A stretch of DNA of 64,000 nt from Lunularia cruciata. Lineage: Eukaryota > Streptophyta > Marchantiopsida > Lunulariales > Lunulariaceae. Below the pieces are notes generated by a model. It did no database searches and had not been told where the DNA came from. It was given only the letters and a program-made list of their open reading frames with translations. Shown piece after piece: positions 22,063 to 32,230 of this stretch (within the stretch, counting starts at the first letter, position 1; each line of letters begins with the position of its first letter). The DNA lies in NCBI GenBank assembly GCA_948567375.1, contig OX419758.1, forward strand, positions 12,405,001 through 12,469,000. Reading direction: 5' to 3'. A program made the position numbers and the translations under genes.

Positions 22063-22802
22063 TGTAATACCAAGGGTTAGCCATATGATCTAGATGTGAA
22101 ATTTGGTTTGGTAACATCTAGAATGATGTTATACATGATGTTCAAAATAGATCAGATAGAAGTATCACCAAAAGAGTACTTCTACTAATAGGGCAGAAAC
22201 CAAAATAGACTTGAGAACCTTAGAACCAATAGCTAGACATATGATTTAAATGTGAGAATTGGTTTGGTAACATTTGGAAGGATGTTACACATGATGGACT
22301 AAACAGATCAGAAAGAGGTATCACCAAAAGGGGACTTCTACTAATAGAGTAGGAATAGAAATATGCCTGAAATCTTTGAAGGCAATTTCGAAGGCCTAAA
22401 CGGATGAATTAGGCCTCGAAAATGTGCAGATTCCCCCCCAACGGAGGAAAGGCTGGCCTTCCCTCCCCCCCCTGATTTGTCTCGTCGAGAGCTTTCCAAC
22501 GGTACCTTACTCATGTGATTCTGAGATTCCTACAGGAAGATTCCCTAAAAGATTCCCTTTGGTCAAAGCTCAGTTGACCAACCAGATAGGACCTAGACCA
22601 GACAAGTCACCCATCCAAGTAAGTAATCCAAGGGTGGAGCTTGCTGACATGTCACCTATCTGTGTCCCTAATCCTATGGTGGAGCTTCCTTGGAGGAGAT
22701 CCTCTTTGTCTATATAATAAAGAGAAGGTGCTCCCTTGGGGCATCGAATGTTTGAGTGTGCAATCTGTGTTTTCTCTCTTCTCTTGTTCTCGGAGTATTA
22801 CA
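22063..22802 (+). mobile_element. Solo LTR, family E (740 bp) with perfect TSD
   Basis: Starts TGTAATACC and ends GGAGTATTACA, so the ends form the inverted pair TGTAATAC/GTATTACA. It is flanked by identical 5-bp duplications CAATC (22058-22062 and 22803-22807). TCTATATAATAAAGAG near 22710 is a clear TATA box about 90 bp from the end. The copy at 34795-35531 is 737 bp and matches along its length. There is no internal region, so this is a solo LTR left by recombination. Part of it is C-rich (CCCCCCC runs near 22433 and 22470). Confidence 0.93.
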
Positions 22803-22807
22803 CAATC

Positions 22808-23985
22808 TTTGGCATGATCTCCTTCAAGAGGCTTCCCTAACCTCACATTTTCTGAAGGCAAGACAATTCCAAAGGTATGAAAACCCAAAGGAAAGCTTTG
22901 CCATATGAATGTGAAATTTCCTTCCCTTTGTATCTTTTCCTTAAGTTGGAAGAAGGTTGTAACTCAATTTCCCAAAGCCAAACAACCCTTTGGAAAAATG
23001 CATCACCTTTCAAAGTTAGGTCTTTTTTTATACACTTGCTATTCTCATATTCTTACATCTTGCTTACTTCAATGCTATAGGCTCTAACATGGCCATCAAG
23101 GCATTACTCTTAGGTAGTTGCCTTTGGGTCCAAGGCTCAAACACACAAGGATACGAGACTTAACACTACAAAGATTTGATAGATAGTAAAAACACCAAGG
23201 AATAGAAGCTACACAAGACTTTGATAAACATGACAAAGAGCTCAAGGCTTGTTTCACTTATTAACTAGAAAATTGGACATTTGGCACGTCAAGTGTTGAG
23301 CTCAAATGCTCTACTACTTAGAACTAAACATTATGTCTATTGGCTACACCTATTGAAATAATAACTATGAACAAGTGAACACCCCTTTGGAAATAGCATG
23401 ATTGACTCTTCAGGCTTTGGAGTCCTACCTAAGGAAAATTCCTAACTCCTAAAACTTCTCAATTATCTTACCAACCATCTTCTTTAATTGATCTACCACA
23501 TCTCCTATTTTAGTTCTCAAATATCTCAAGTTTCTATAGTTTTACTTTCTAACTTAGTGGCAAACTTTATTGTGGCTTTGTCCCACTTCTTCCCTTTACT
23601 CTTTTACAAACTACCTATTTACTCTTTTACTCCTAAGCTTCTATAATAGTTTATTCTCATATTCTTCTAAGAAATATTCACTAAACTCATTTATCACTAA
23701 TTATAACTCCTTACACAATTCTAATACATTCATCTTTGGACTTAACATCTTGCCTTGAATTTTTGATCCAATTCCTTTGGATTCTACACCCACTCCTATC
23801 TTTGTGATTGTTAGATTTGTCAATGTGCTAGCTTACACCTTCTTTGGATGAGCCATAGCCTTTGTCATCTCCTTTTTTAGTTGATTCATGCCATTGAATT
23901 CCACCTTCAACTTCCTAATCTTCCTCACTTTTTCATTTTGGAATAGTACCCACTCCACTTCTACCTTGAGTTTAGATGTGATAAT
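22808..23985. other. Unassigned sequence between LTRs
   Basis: The E LTR interrupts this sequence. Joining the flanks across 22062/22808 gives continuous DNA (TTTCAATC then TTTGGCATGATC). The stretch is AT-rich with C- and T-rich tracts on the plus strand, as if it were the reverse strand of an old element. I see no conserved protein motif. Confidence 0.4.
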
Positions 23986-24470
23986 TGTAACAATATAGAG
24001 TTTATAGATGAGTTAGTTGAGACTAACAAAGTAACAAATAGGCCAAATTAGCCAAGAATGATAAGAATTTTCTAAAAGCATCTAAGAAGCTTCTTGGTAC
24101 CTTCCAAGTATCAAGTAATATGTATGCCAAGTAGGTGACTTCTAGGAGGAAGCTTCTTAGGAAAATAGATATCAAGTAGATGGTTTCTAGAAGGAAGCTT
24201 CTTGGGAAGCTTCTCAACTAGCTTTACTAGCATGCCAAGTAGGCGGCTTCTAGAAAGAAGCATTTCAAGAAGCTTCTTGGTTAGCTTAGCTTACAATCTA
24301 AGATGATGGTTTTTAGGAAAGGTCTAGAGAAGCTTCCCAAAGGCCTATTCTCTATAAATACCAAAGCACAAGCTCATACTAGGCATTTGGAGTTTCCCTC
24401 ATTCAAGAGTCTCAATGTGATCTTTCACTCTGGTCTTCCATCCTCACATTTCTCTCTTTGGTCTTTTACA
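23986..24470 (+). repeat. Family C LTR (485 bp), complete ends
   Basis: Starts TGTAACAATATAGAG and ends GGTCTTTTACA, the same ends as the copy at 59457-59869. It is longer than that copy because the AAGCTTCTTGG / GAAGCTTCT block is expanded by further repeats (24150-24290). The TATA region CTCTATAAATACC is at 24350. No primer site follows and the flanks (GATAAT / ACAACA) do not give a convincing target duplication, so it may be a solo LTR with lost TSD or a rearranged copy. Confidence 0.85.
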
Positions 24471-24779
24471 ACAACAATCCAAATTTCTAATCTCCTTTGA
24501 CTCCATATCTTGTTTATTGTAGCTAAGGCCATATCCACCACATTTTGGGTTTCCACAACATCCTTCCAACTTAGGGAACTTTCTTCTTCAACTCTTTGAT
24601 CTCCTTGGCTTGAATTGCTATTTACTCTTGTAATTTCCCAATTTGTTGCTTCAACATCTATAGCTCAATTTGAGCCGCATATACTAATGACTAAGCCTTG
24701 TTATATTCTTGACTAGCCTCTTCTAGTTATTATTGTAGGATAGTGTTAAGAAATTTGTGGTGCCAAAACGAGTTTGTCT
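24471..24779. other. Short unassigned stretch
   Basis: T/C-rich on the plus strand. The reverse strand gives broken frames of a glutamine- and glutamate-rich character typical of gag linkers, but nothing firm. Confidence 0.3.
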
Positions 24780-25110
24780 GGACGTTGGAGTAGTAGTGTT
24801 GGCAATCATAGTTATTTTAGTAGTTGCACTTGGACTACTTGCACATGGACTACTTGATGGTGGCCGGATTTCATGTTAGGGCTACTTATCACAAGGTGAG
24901 ACCCACTATCACTTGCATTGTTTGCACCATCAAATATGCTATCAATGGTGCCTTTAGGGATAGAGATCTAGGTCAAGAAAAAGGTATAATTTTGAAGTAC
25001 AACTCCAAAGAGCTCATTTCTTTGATGTTGAGCTTTTGAGTTCCTAGCTATGATGGAGAAAGGTCAATGAGCATCATATTGAGTCTCTTAGCTAGAGTGA
25101 GTGTGGTTTG
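24780..25110 (+). repeat. Family B LTR relic
   Basis: Homologous to 12300-12610 over about 300 bp. Matching blocks include GACTACTTGATGGTGGCCGG against GACTACTTTCCGACAGTTAG, then CCCACTATCACTTGCATTG, and TTGATGTTGAGCTTTTGAGT. No pol sequence is attached. It shows that the PHD-bearing family inserted more than once here. Confidence 0.6.
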
Positions 25111-25517
25111 ATTATTGGTAGATTTTGAATGAAGGATTGAGTACAGACCTAATTTGAGTGGAAGAATGAACTCATTACATCAAAGCAGTGAGAGAAAGGA
25201 GGAATTTGGATGCAAGAATTGAGTGCATTGGTGGTATCTCCAAGCTTAGTTGATTGGATCATGGTCCTAGATTTCCTTGAGAGTGATCATGTGTGGAATC
25301 TCTATTTAAGTCGATGTAGATTTTGTAGTGGAGTAGACAATGTATGGAAGCGCTAGCCAAATTTATGAGAATTGCATCAATTTGAGACACTAGGTGTTTC
25401 ATTTGAGCCCAAGGAAGTGAAATCAAGGTAGATTTGATGCAATTAAGTCCAAAATTGGAGGTAGATTAGGGATTTAGAGATCTCAATCCTCTCAATTTAG
25501 CCCAGGTTGATAGTTAG
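25111..25517. other. Unassigned repeat interrupted by D1
   Basis: This DNA continues on the far side of D1 (29269 onward). Its motif CCTCTCAATTTRGCCCA then GTTGATAGTTAG at 25488-25517 is repeated at about 29460-29495, where the D insertion is absent. It is therefore a repeat in its own right, and its second copy serves as an empty-site control. No protein is encoded. Confidence 0.5.
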
Positions 25518-26005
25518 TGTGGTACCTAAATTTTTATTTTTTTTCTTATTTATGAAGAAGAAGTGTATAGACAAAGTCGTATTGTGCATGTATGGCATTA
25601 AATGGCAAAGAATGGTGTCTTTGGGTTGTAACCCAAGGTAAGTGACTTCATGTTAGAAGACAAAGTACTCAGATGGGTCCTATCAGCATTCAATCCAAAG
25701 TAAGGAGACTTTGTCTCAAGGATGCTCAACCTGAGGCAAGGATAGTGTAACAACTTTCCTTTAAGGTTGGACATTCAAGAAGGTACCGCACATAAAAATG
25801 GCTGGCCTATGAGCAAGGGAAAATTGACATTGACAGGAGCATGTAGACAATGTGATTTCTTGGTAGAAGCTCAAAGTGAAGAAAGATTGAGGAGACATGC
25901 CACTATAAACTTTGGGATAGAGACAAAGAGATGACAAGTAATTTCCCATCACCATTAAGGAGTCATCTCAAGGGAGATTGAGGAAAAGGGAGTATAGAAA
26001 GAGAC

Positions 26006-28346
26006 GTGCTTGTGCATCAAGAAGAAGTCAGGAGAGTTAGTCCAGGAGACGGGCAAAAGAATAGTCACCAACCTAGAGTGGAGGAGAGTAAGATGGGAGG
26101 TGGAAAGAAGAACTTGGAATTTGTGGTGAGAAATCATGCAATTTGGAGGTTGGATGTGATCATAAGAATCAAAGTCTTGAGCAAGCTTTGGATCACATTT
26201 ATGGCGTGGAAATGGACCCTTAGTTTTCCAAGTTTCATGACCAAGATCATTGAGAGTAAGTGTCTGGACGGACTTAAAGTAGAGGGTAAGAGAAGAAATC
26301 CAGCTCGATGGACAAAGTCGGAATGGATGTTAGTACTCAAAAGAGGAGGGGGGGGGTGAGGAGCAAGGAGCCATCTTCTTGGGGAGAGGAGAGGTAGCTG
26401 AAGAAACCCAAGAGGTGCAAGACACTTTTTCTTCAAAACGCACAAAGAATGGTTATAAAGTTGAGAGTTACAAGGACCCTATGAGGAGAGGTATCATAGG
26501 AGCAATGATGGCTATCTTCAAGCCGGAGCAAACCACTTATGTGATGAAACATCAAGTGGTGTTTTTCCATAAGTTGTTTGTAGTGAAACCAATCAATTGG
26601 GCAAAGTGCTTTCATCAACATACAAGATAGATGGTGTGGAATTTGAGGGATAAGTCACCTCCACACTACATTGTGCCATTTGCAAGCCACTTTTATTCGG
26701 GATTAAATCTGTTGAATGTGGTGGAACAACACAAGATGGTGTTGTACTTCCATCGCGACTTAAGAAGAGATGTTGATGCGGAGGAGCAATAATACATTCT
26801 TTAGATCAAGAGCAATGATGAGTACTACATGTAGATGGGGTAGAGTGTGTGATTGGCAGTGAATGCTCCAACGTCCAAGAAGAGGAGTCAACCAGAAGAA
26901 GAAGTAGCATCAACAAGACCTCAGAAGACGAGGAAAGTGAACCCAAAGAAGGACCTGGTGGTAATTGTGTTGTCGGGAGAAGAATCAGAAGGGGAAGCCA
27001 AGTACAAGTCAGAAGACTTTAAGAGAGAGGAAGAACCCAAACTTTCATTGCATAGTGGTGAAGTGAGTAGTGAGAATGAAGATGGAGTGGAGATGCAGCC
27101 GGTACCAACAGAAGAAGAGAGAAAGCTGGAGAGGGTAGAAGAAAATAACCCAAATTTGGAAGACAAAGTTCCAGAGAAAGAGGAGAAGAAGGTTATCATT
27201 CAGAGAGGTGTCCACTCTCAAAGAAAAGAAATGGATGAGGCGGGGCCAAGTAGAAGAAAAGAAATGGAGAGGGAGTTCAGGGGGCAAGCAATCCATTCCA
27301 ATAAGGCAACTTTGGTTGAAGAGAAGAGTGTCAGGCAAAGAAGAAGCAAAGAAGGAGAAAAGCCTGCAAGCAAAAGTGAATCAAAGTAGAGGAGTGGAGT
27401 ATCTATGGGAGATTGTTTGCCCATTGCTGATAAAGCTGGAGGAGAAGAAGAAAGATATGCAGTCGGAGTATCCGGAGGTAAAGATTGTGTTGCAGGTGTT
27501 GGTGAGGTTAGAAGAAAAGAACTTGGAGTTGAAGGAGAGTATAATCCAAGGAGAGGAGCAAAAGGAGGTACTACGAGTAGATGCAATAGAACAGAGTCAA
27601 GTAATTGAGAACTTAAAGAAAGAAGTGGGAAGTAAAGAGATAATAATAGAGCAAAATATCATAGCCAAGGAAAGACAAATAGCTGAGTATGAAATTTTGA
27701 AACAATAGTTTGTTGATTCATGATTAGAGATCATCCATGCTATGGCAAGAGTAGCAAAGAAGGAGCAAGAGCTCTATAGAGTGATGTAGAGTGTAGAAGA
27801 GAAGAAGCAGCTTTGGCAAAGAGAGTTAACAATGAGGTATAAAGAAGAATAAAGATTGAGGGAGTTACTTTGTAATTTGGAAGAGAAGGTAGTGCAAAAA
27901 GAGAAGGAGAAGGAGACTATGAAGGCTGAATTTGAGGAGGAGCTAGCAATGTATCGAGAAGATTGGCATGCAGATCAGGAACGTGAAAGAAGAATGAGCT
28001 TGAACCGTTGAAGGAGATAGTAGTGAAGATGAATGCAATGTTGAGTATAGACGCTAGTGTAAGGATTGAAGAAACAAGGTTGCACAAGTTAAGATTGTTG
28101 GTGCAGGAGACAAGGAGAAGAAATGCAAAAGATAAGGACTTGAATGCTTTGTTGATTAGTCTCAGAGCTTGTGTAGATAGGAAGATATTGGAAGTGGAAG
28201 ACAACATCACAATTAGATTAGATTTAGTTGAGTTAGAGATAGATAAACTTTGGAAGGATGTCAGAGAGAAACCCAAAGTAGAAGAGATAGGAGTACAAAT
28301 ATCTTTGGAGTTGCCATTGGAGATATTAGAGAAAGGTGGGTTGTAG
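26006..28346 (+). pseudogene. Family D coiled-coil protein gene (copy D1)
   Basis: I do not recognise the family. Pieces in order are: a conserved block LSKLWITFMAWKWTLSFPSF (about 26175-26235); a second block TTYVMKHQVVFFHKLFVVKP then INWAKCFHQHTR (26531-26625); an acidic, Ser/Glu-rich region with a basic start (26853-27389); a long coiled coil beginning VEYLWEIVCPLLIKLEEKKK (27388-28000); and a C-terminal block LHKLRLLVQETRRRNAKDKD, LNALLISLRACVDRKILEVE, then PKVEEIGVQISLELPLE (28077-28325). At least six stops or shifts break the frame. Copies D2 and D4 preserve the same order, so the blocks are real coding relics. The large size and coiled coil suggest a structural or scaffold protein; function is unknown. 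Confidence 0.65.
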
Positions 28347-28589
28347 GGAGAAGATGTGTGTAGATTACACATGATAGGAATTGTAGGTCAAGAAGAAGAA
28401 GTAGTAGAATTGGTAGAAGAGTTAGTAGTTGTGAAACCCGAGGATAGAGTAGTATGTGAGGTTACTTTGGGATTAGAAGCAGAGGAAGAAGTAGACATCA
28501 AATTGAAGTAGTAACAGTTTTTAGATTTGAAGAGGCAAATATGAAGAGGTGCATATGAACAATATAGTTGTTAGCAATTGTTGATTGCT

Positions 28590-28597
28590 CTACTATT
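28590..28597 (+). promoter_or_regulatory. TATA-like box in the D 3' tail
   Basis: TATTTAAA in D1 corresponds to TATTTAAA near 58192 (D2) and TATTTAAG near 63103 (D3). Each lies 676-686 bp before the 3' end of its unit. The constant distance suggests a promoter that would divide the unit into a ~3.1-kb U3 and a ~0.65-kb R-U5. Confidence 0.5.
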
Positions 28598-29268
28598 TAA
28601 AAGTGGCATTCATAGTAGAATGTTGTTCAATGCTCATAATTTCTGAGAATAGATAAAGCAAAGTGCTATGAAGTAGTACTTGTCACTTGAGCTTAATTCT
28701 AAGTATCAATGCTGTGTGTGTGTGTTTATGAGTGTTTGGAGAAATTTGAAGTGCAAGTCAATGTGCTTGTTGGATGTTAGATTCCGTAGCCTTGATCTTC
28801 ATTCTGTGTGTTTGATTTTGAGTGAAGAGCAATCAGAATAATGCCTTGACAGATCTAAGAGGAATTGTAATGTTGGTAGTATTTTGTAGTTGTGAATGCA
28901 ACACAATGTTGATGTGAAGTAATTTTGATTGAGGAAGTTTTGCCTTTAGTATAGGGGTGGAACACAATTCTGAGACAAAGTTGTTTTGTAGTGAAGTGCC
29001 ATTTTCAAGAGAGACTGCATCATCACAATCAAGATTGTTTGGAAAGATTTGATGGAGTTGTGATTAAGTATGACATTTTTGTGTGATGAGACTGCAAGTC
29101 AGTGCTTGTTAATCTCTTCTGGGTGTGGTTTCTACCTAAGAGACTAAAGAAGAAGAACCACATTTGTGATATTTGACTTTGTATTTGACAAATTCTGAAT
29201 CGTATCTTTGCGGGAACAAACTTTACTTACATGATTACCGCAAAAGTGATGTTTGCTGAGTTGGCATA

Positions 29269-29745
29269 GTTAGAAAAGGATTTGGTGGCCAACCAAATGT
29301 AGAGGAGGACATGTGTAAAATTGGGAAAGGTTGTCCAGATTTGGAGGTCAAGTTGGCAAAGTTTGTCCAAAGTTAGAGGTTGCTTAAATTGCCCTAGTTA
29401 GTGCTCAAGTTGGTGAATCTTGGGCAAATTTGGAGAGGGTTTGAATTAGAGATCCCCATCCTCTCAATTTGGCCCATGTTGATAGTTAGTAGAGGATTTG
29501 ACTATCAACCAATTGTAGAGGAAATGTGTCAGATTGACAAAGGTTGTCCAAATTTAGAGAGAGGGTTTGAGTTGGCAAGAAGAAAGGTCTCATTTTCATT
29601 TAGAGGCTTTAAGGCATTTGGCTATGGGCTAGAGAGGTAATATGGCTCAATTTGGGCATTTAGAAACTTCAAGGCATAAGCTATATTGCTAGCATGAGAC
29701 TAGCTATTTTAATGAGTTTTTAGTCATCATTTGGTAAAATTTTCT
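29269..29745. other. Continuation of the repeat interrupted by D1
   Basis: It contains a second copy of the D1 target region (29460-29530: TTGATAGTTAGTAGAGGATT and onward) and other phrases that recur within the block, such as RGGTTGTCCARATTTRGAG at about 29330 and 29540. The open frame 29401-29640 simply reads through this repeat. Confidence 0.5.
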
Positions 29746-29754
29746 CACCTTTCT

Positions 29755-29827
29755 AGATTGTATGCAACAAGGTTTGAACCTTAGATCTTTGATTCCTAGA
29801 TTTGTGCTCTAGCCAACTGGTCTATCC
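29755..29827 (-). repeat. tRNA-derived SINE head or tRNA pseudogene
   Basis: On the minus strand the sequence starts GGATAGACCAGTTGGCTAGA. It has an A-box-like TAGACCAGTTGG (29824-29813; one mismatch to the polymerase III consensus) and an exact B box GGTTCAAACC (29780-29771). The 33-bp gap between the boxes is right for a tRNA. The acceptor stem does not close and there is no CCA or intact cloverleaf, so it is not a working tRNA gene. A SINE body would lie on the low-coordinate side, but its end is not visible. Confidence 0.5.
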
Positions 29828-30480
29828 TCAATTTTTATCCTAGTGATTGGTTGATTGATACCTATACACATGATTGATACCTATACACATTTGGCTAGGA
29901 AAGGTAGTTTGATCTTATCCTTGGTGATCTTGGTAGCTTAGGAGTAGGTAAACATTCATATTATATCAAAAGCCAAATGTTGATAGAGTTAATCTGGTGT
30001 TGATTTATGAGGTGTTTCATTTAGACTTCTTGTGATTAGACCTCCTCCATTCTTTGCTTCTTGTTTATGTACCATGTTTGTGTTAGATGCTCTAACTTTA
30101 GAGTATTGGTGTGCTCTTGATAGTGAAGCTAGAGTGATGATCAATCAAATTACCTATGTTTCTCTATGATGAGACAAGAAGTGATGACTTATAGACAATG
30201 AGAGTGTGTGTTGTGATGGTAAGTTATAGGTCACCCTTTCTCTTAGTGTAGTTGTCACAGTTAGAGCTACATTAGTGAGTGATGTTTAGTTCATGGTGGC
30301 ACTTAGTGGTGGCACTTGATGGTGATCCTTGGTGGAGTACTTGTGGTGGTAACGGTTGTGGTTTGAGTTACATTGTCACGGTGGGTTCTTTGGGGATTCT
30401 AGAGGGAAATTGTCATAAAGTAAGACTAGGTCAACATTGTAACCTATTGTGTCTTTTTTGTGGTATTATTTTCTTTTTAG
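29828..30480. other. Unassigned sequence
   Basis: It includes a 15-bp duplicated phrase (TTGATACCTATACACAT twice at about 29862-29892) and a G/T-rich stretch (30295-30370) with repeated GTGGCACTTGATGG-like words. No protein motif is seen. The open frame at 30279-30614 overlaps a minus-strand integrase and is spurious. Confidence 0.4.
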
Positions 30481-31800
30481 CTAGAGTGCCTTTGTGTTTT
30501 CTGAGGAATCATCACTCTTCTCTTCCAAATACATTAATTGATGAATTTGTAAGTCCTTACTTTCTTCCTCTCTTAAGCTTTCTTCCAAGAAGATGCAATA
30601 AGAGTGCACTTTAAATTCAAACAATAAAATAGGATACAACCCATAAGTGAGAGAGTAGAGTGTTTGCTTGGTGGTTATTTTCTTTGTTGTCCTATAAGTC
30701 CATAAGGCCATTGGAAGCTTTGTATCCCAATTTTATGCATAATTGACCATTACTTAATTTATAATCTTGCATAAGAGTCCATTTGCCTTCTACGGTAGCA
30801 CCTTGGCCTTCAGATTATATGGAGTTGTTTTTTTCTTGTGTTGGATATGAAAGGGTTGTATCAATGATTCTACCAATGTATTAAGGAAGTGCATTCCCCA
30901 GTCATTGACTAATTCAAGTGGATATCCATACCTTGATATGATGCTCCCAAAAACAAATTCTGCCATTGTATTTGTGCCATCTTTTCTTGTAGCTTCTACT
31001 TCCACCATTTTGGTGGCATAATTGATGCATTAAAAAATTTATCTCTTTCATGTAGTCTTCATGGATGGTTGGATAGGACCAAGAAAATCTATGCTCCACT
31101 TTTCAAATGGAAACAAGAGAAGGATAGGTCTTAGCGGCCATTGAGTAAAAAGAGTGAACTTTCCAATCCTTTGGGAGGCATTGCACCTTGTATATATTCA
31201 TGTTGTCATAAATTTTTGGCCACCAAAAACCTTGTGGTAATTTTATTTTTCTTAATATTATTCTTGATAGCATAATGCTTTGGATGCTTTTGAGTGTAGG
31301 GATTTGATTACTCCTCTAACCTCACGCAATTCAAGGTACTTTTGGAGGGTTAAACACCTAACTTAAAATTAAAATTCCACTCTTTAGCTGGTAGGGTTCA
31401 AAATCATAGAAAAAGATTGCCCTTTGTTCCAAGTCTATCCCTTTGGGACATTGCAAAGTCCAGAGGTAATGGTATTTCTCATCATACAAAGTCTGTCTTG
31501 TAGTAATGAATTGGAACAATTCATCATATGGAAATCATCCTTCATAGGATCTAATTGCTCCTTGGTTTCTAGCCTACATAGGTAGTCCACATTTCCATGT
31601 TTAACACATATCCTTACATGTACTATATAAGTTAATTCTTGTAGCAAAAGCATCCATTGTGCTATCCTATTTGATAAGTTTGCCTTCTTTGCTAAATGTT
31701 GCAAGGAATAATGATCAACATGGAATATAAATTCATATCCAAACAACTAGTGTCTTAAAATTTTTACAAACATATACCATGCCTAAGACTTCTCATTCCA
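30481..31800 (-). pseudogene. Ty3/gypsy integrase and RNase H fragment, minus strand
   Basis: Reading right to left, RNase H is at 31746-31435 (FGYEFIFHVDHYSLQHLAKK, then RIAQWMLLLQE, then GNVDYLCRLETKEQ). Next come integrase pieces, with MEHRFSWSYPTIHEDYM near 31099 and the core at 31008-30790: MVEVEATRKDGTNTMAEFVF, IISRYGYPLELVND (Asp), then HIQHKKKTTPYNLKAK. The end, MALWTYRTTKKITTKQTLYS, then LTYGLYPILLFEF, lies at 30711-30600. The third catalytic residue region has a stop. The phrase TTPYNLKA matches the usual STPYHPQA. It is old and broken, and its LTRs are not visible. Confidence 0.85.
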
Positions 31801-31844
31801 TTGTGGAGTAATTTTAGAGTGGACAACTACCTATTGGCAAAATA

Positions 31845-32230
31845 GATGGGATAGATGTCAAAAATTTCAAAGCCAATTTTGGAGGTCTAAAAAAATGAAT
31901 TAGATGGAGTGGAATCTTCTGCCAAATGGGAAAAAGACTTGCCTTCTCTTCCTTCACTTTGTCTTGTTGAGATCTTTCCAATGGTACCACTTCCATACTA
32001 TTCTGAGCTTTCTACAAGAAGATTCTCAAAAGATTCCCTATAGTTAAAATTTATGACCGACTAGATGGGACCCAAGCTGACATGTCACCAACCCATGGAT
32101 CTAATCTAAGGATATAGCACCCTTGGAAGGGATATTATCCATTATACAATAAATTCAAAGTGCTCCTTTGAAGCATTAGAGTATTGATGAATTAAACCTT
32201 GTGTTTCTCTTGTCCTTGGAACATCATAAT
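31845..32230 (+). repeat. Family E LTR fragment (diverged)
   Basis: It matches the second half of the E solo LTR (22390-22800): CTTTCCAATGGTACC, AAGATTCTCAAAAGATTCCC, GACATGTCACC, TATACAATAAATTCAAAGTG and TTGAAGCATTAGAGTATTGA. The start is missing and divergence is high, so it is an older insertion than the copies at 22063 and 34795. Confidence 0.75.

Larger units (their letters stand above)
25518..29268 (+). mobile_element. Family D unit, copy D1 (3751 bp, TSD GTTAG)
   Basis: Starts TGTGGTACCTAAATTTTT and ends GAGTTGGCATA. It is flanked by the 5-bp duplication GTTAG (25513-25517 and 29269-29273), and a related empty site is seen near 29466-29495. The 5' 500 bp is non-coding, about 2.4 kb is a broken coding region, and the last ~760 bp is a conserved non-coding tail with a TATTTAAA box at 28590. 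No RT, integrase, primer site or internal LTR pair is present. TG...CA-like ends plus a 5-bp TSD point to integrase-mediated insertion. The likeliest reading is a solo LTR whose U3 holds an ORF. Confidence 0.82.

Noticed and set aside
22424-22717. 97-aa proline-rich frame
   Set aside because: It lies wholly inside the E solo LTR, and the corresponding frame is broken in the other E copies.
23986-24470. Claim that this C LTR is a solo LTR with TSD
   Set aside because: The ends are complete, but the flanking 5-mers do not match, so only the LTR itself is reported.
26134-26445. 103-aa minus-strand frame with proline run
   Set aside because: Shadow of the D1 coding strand around a poly-G tract at 26348.
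27917-28372. 151-aa minus-strand open frame
   Set aside because: Mirror of the D1 coiled-coil and C-terminal block. Conservation between copies follows the plus-strand frame.
30279-30614. 111-aa plus-strand frame with Trp-rich start
   Set aside because: Its second half overlaps the minus-strand integrase and its first half is G/T-rich repeat.
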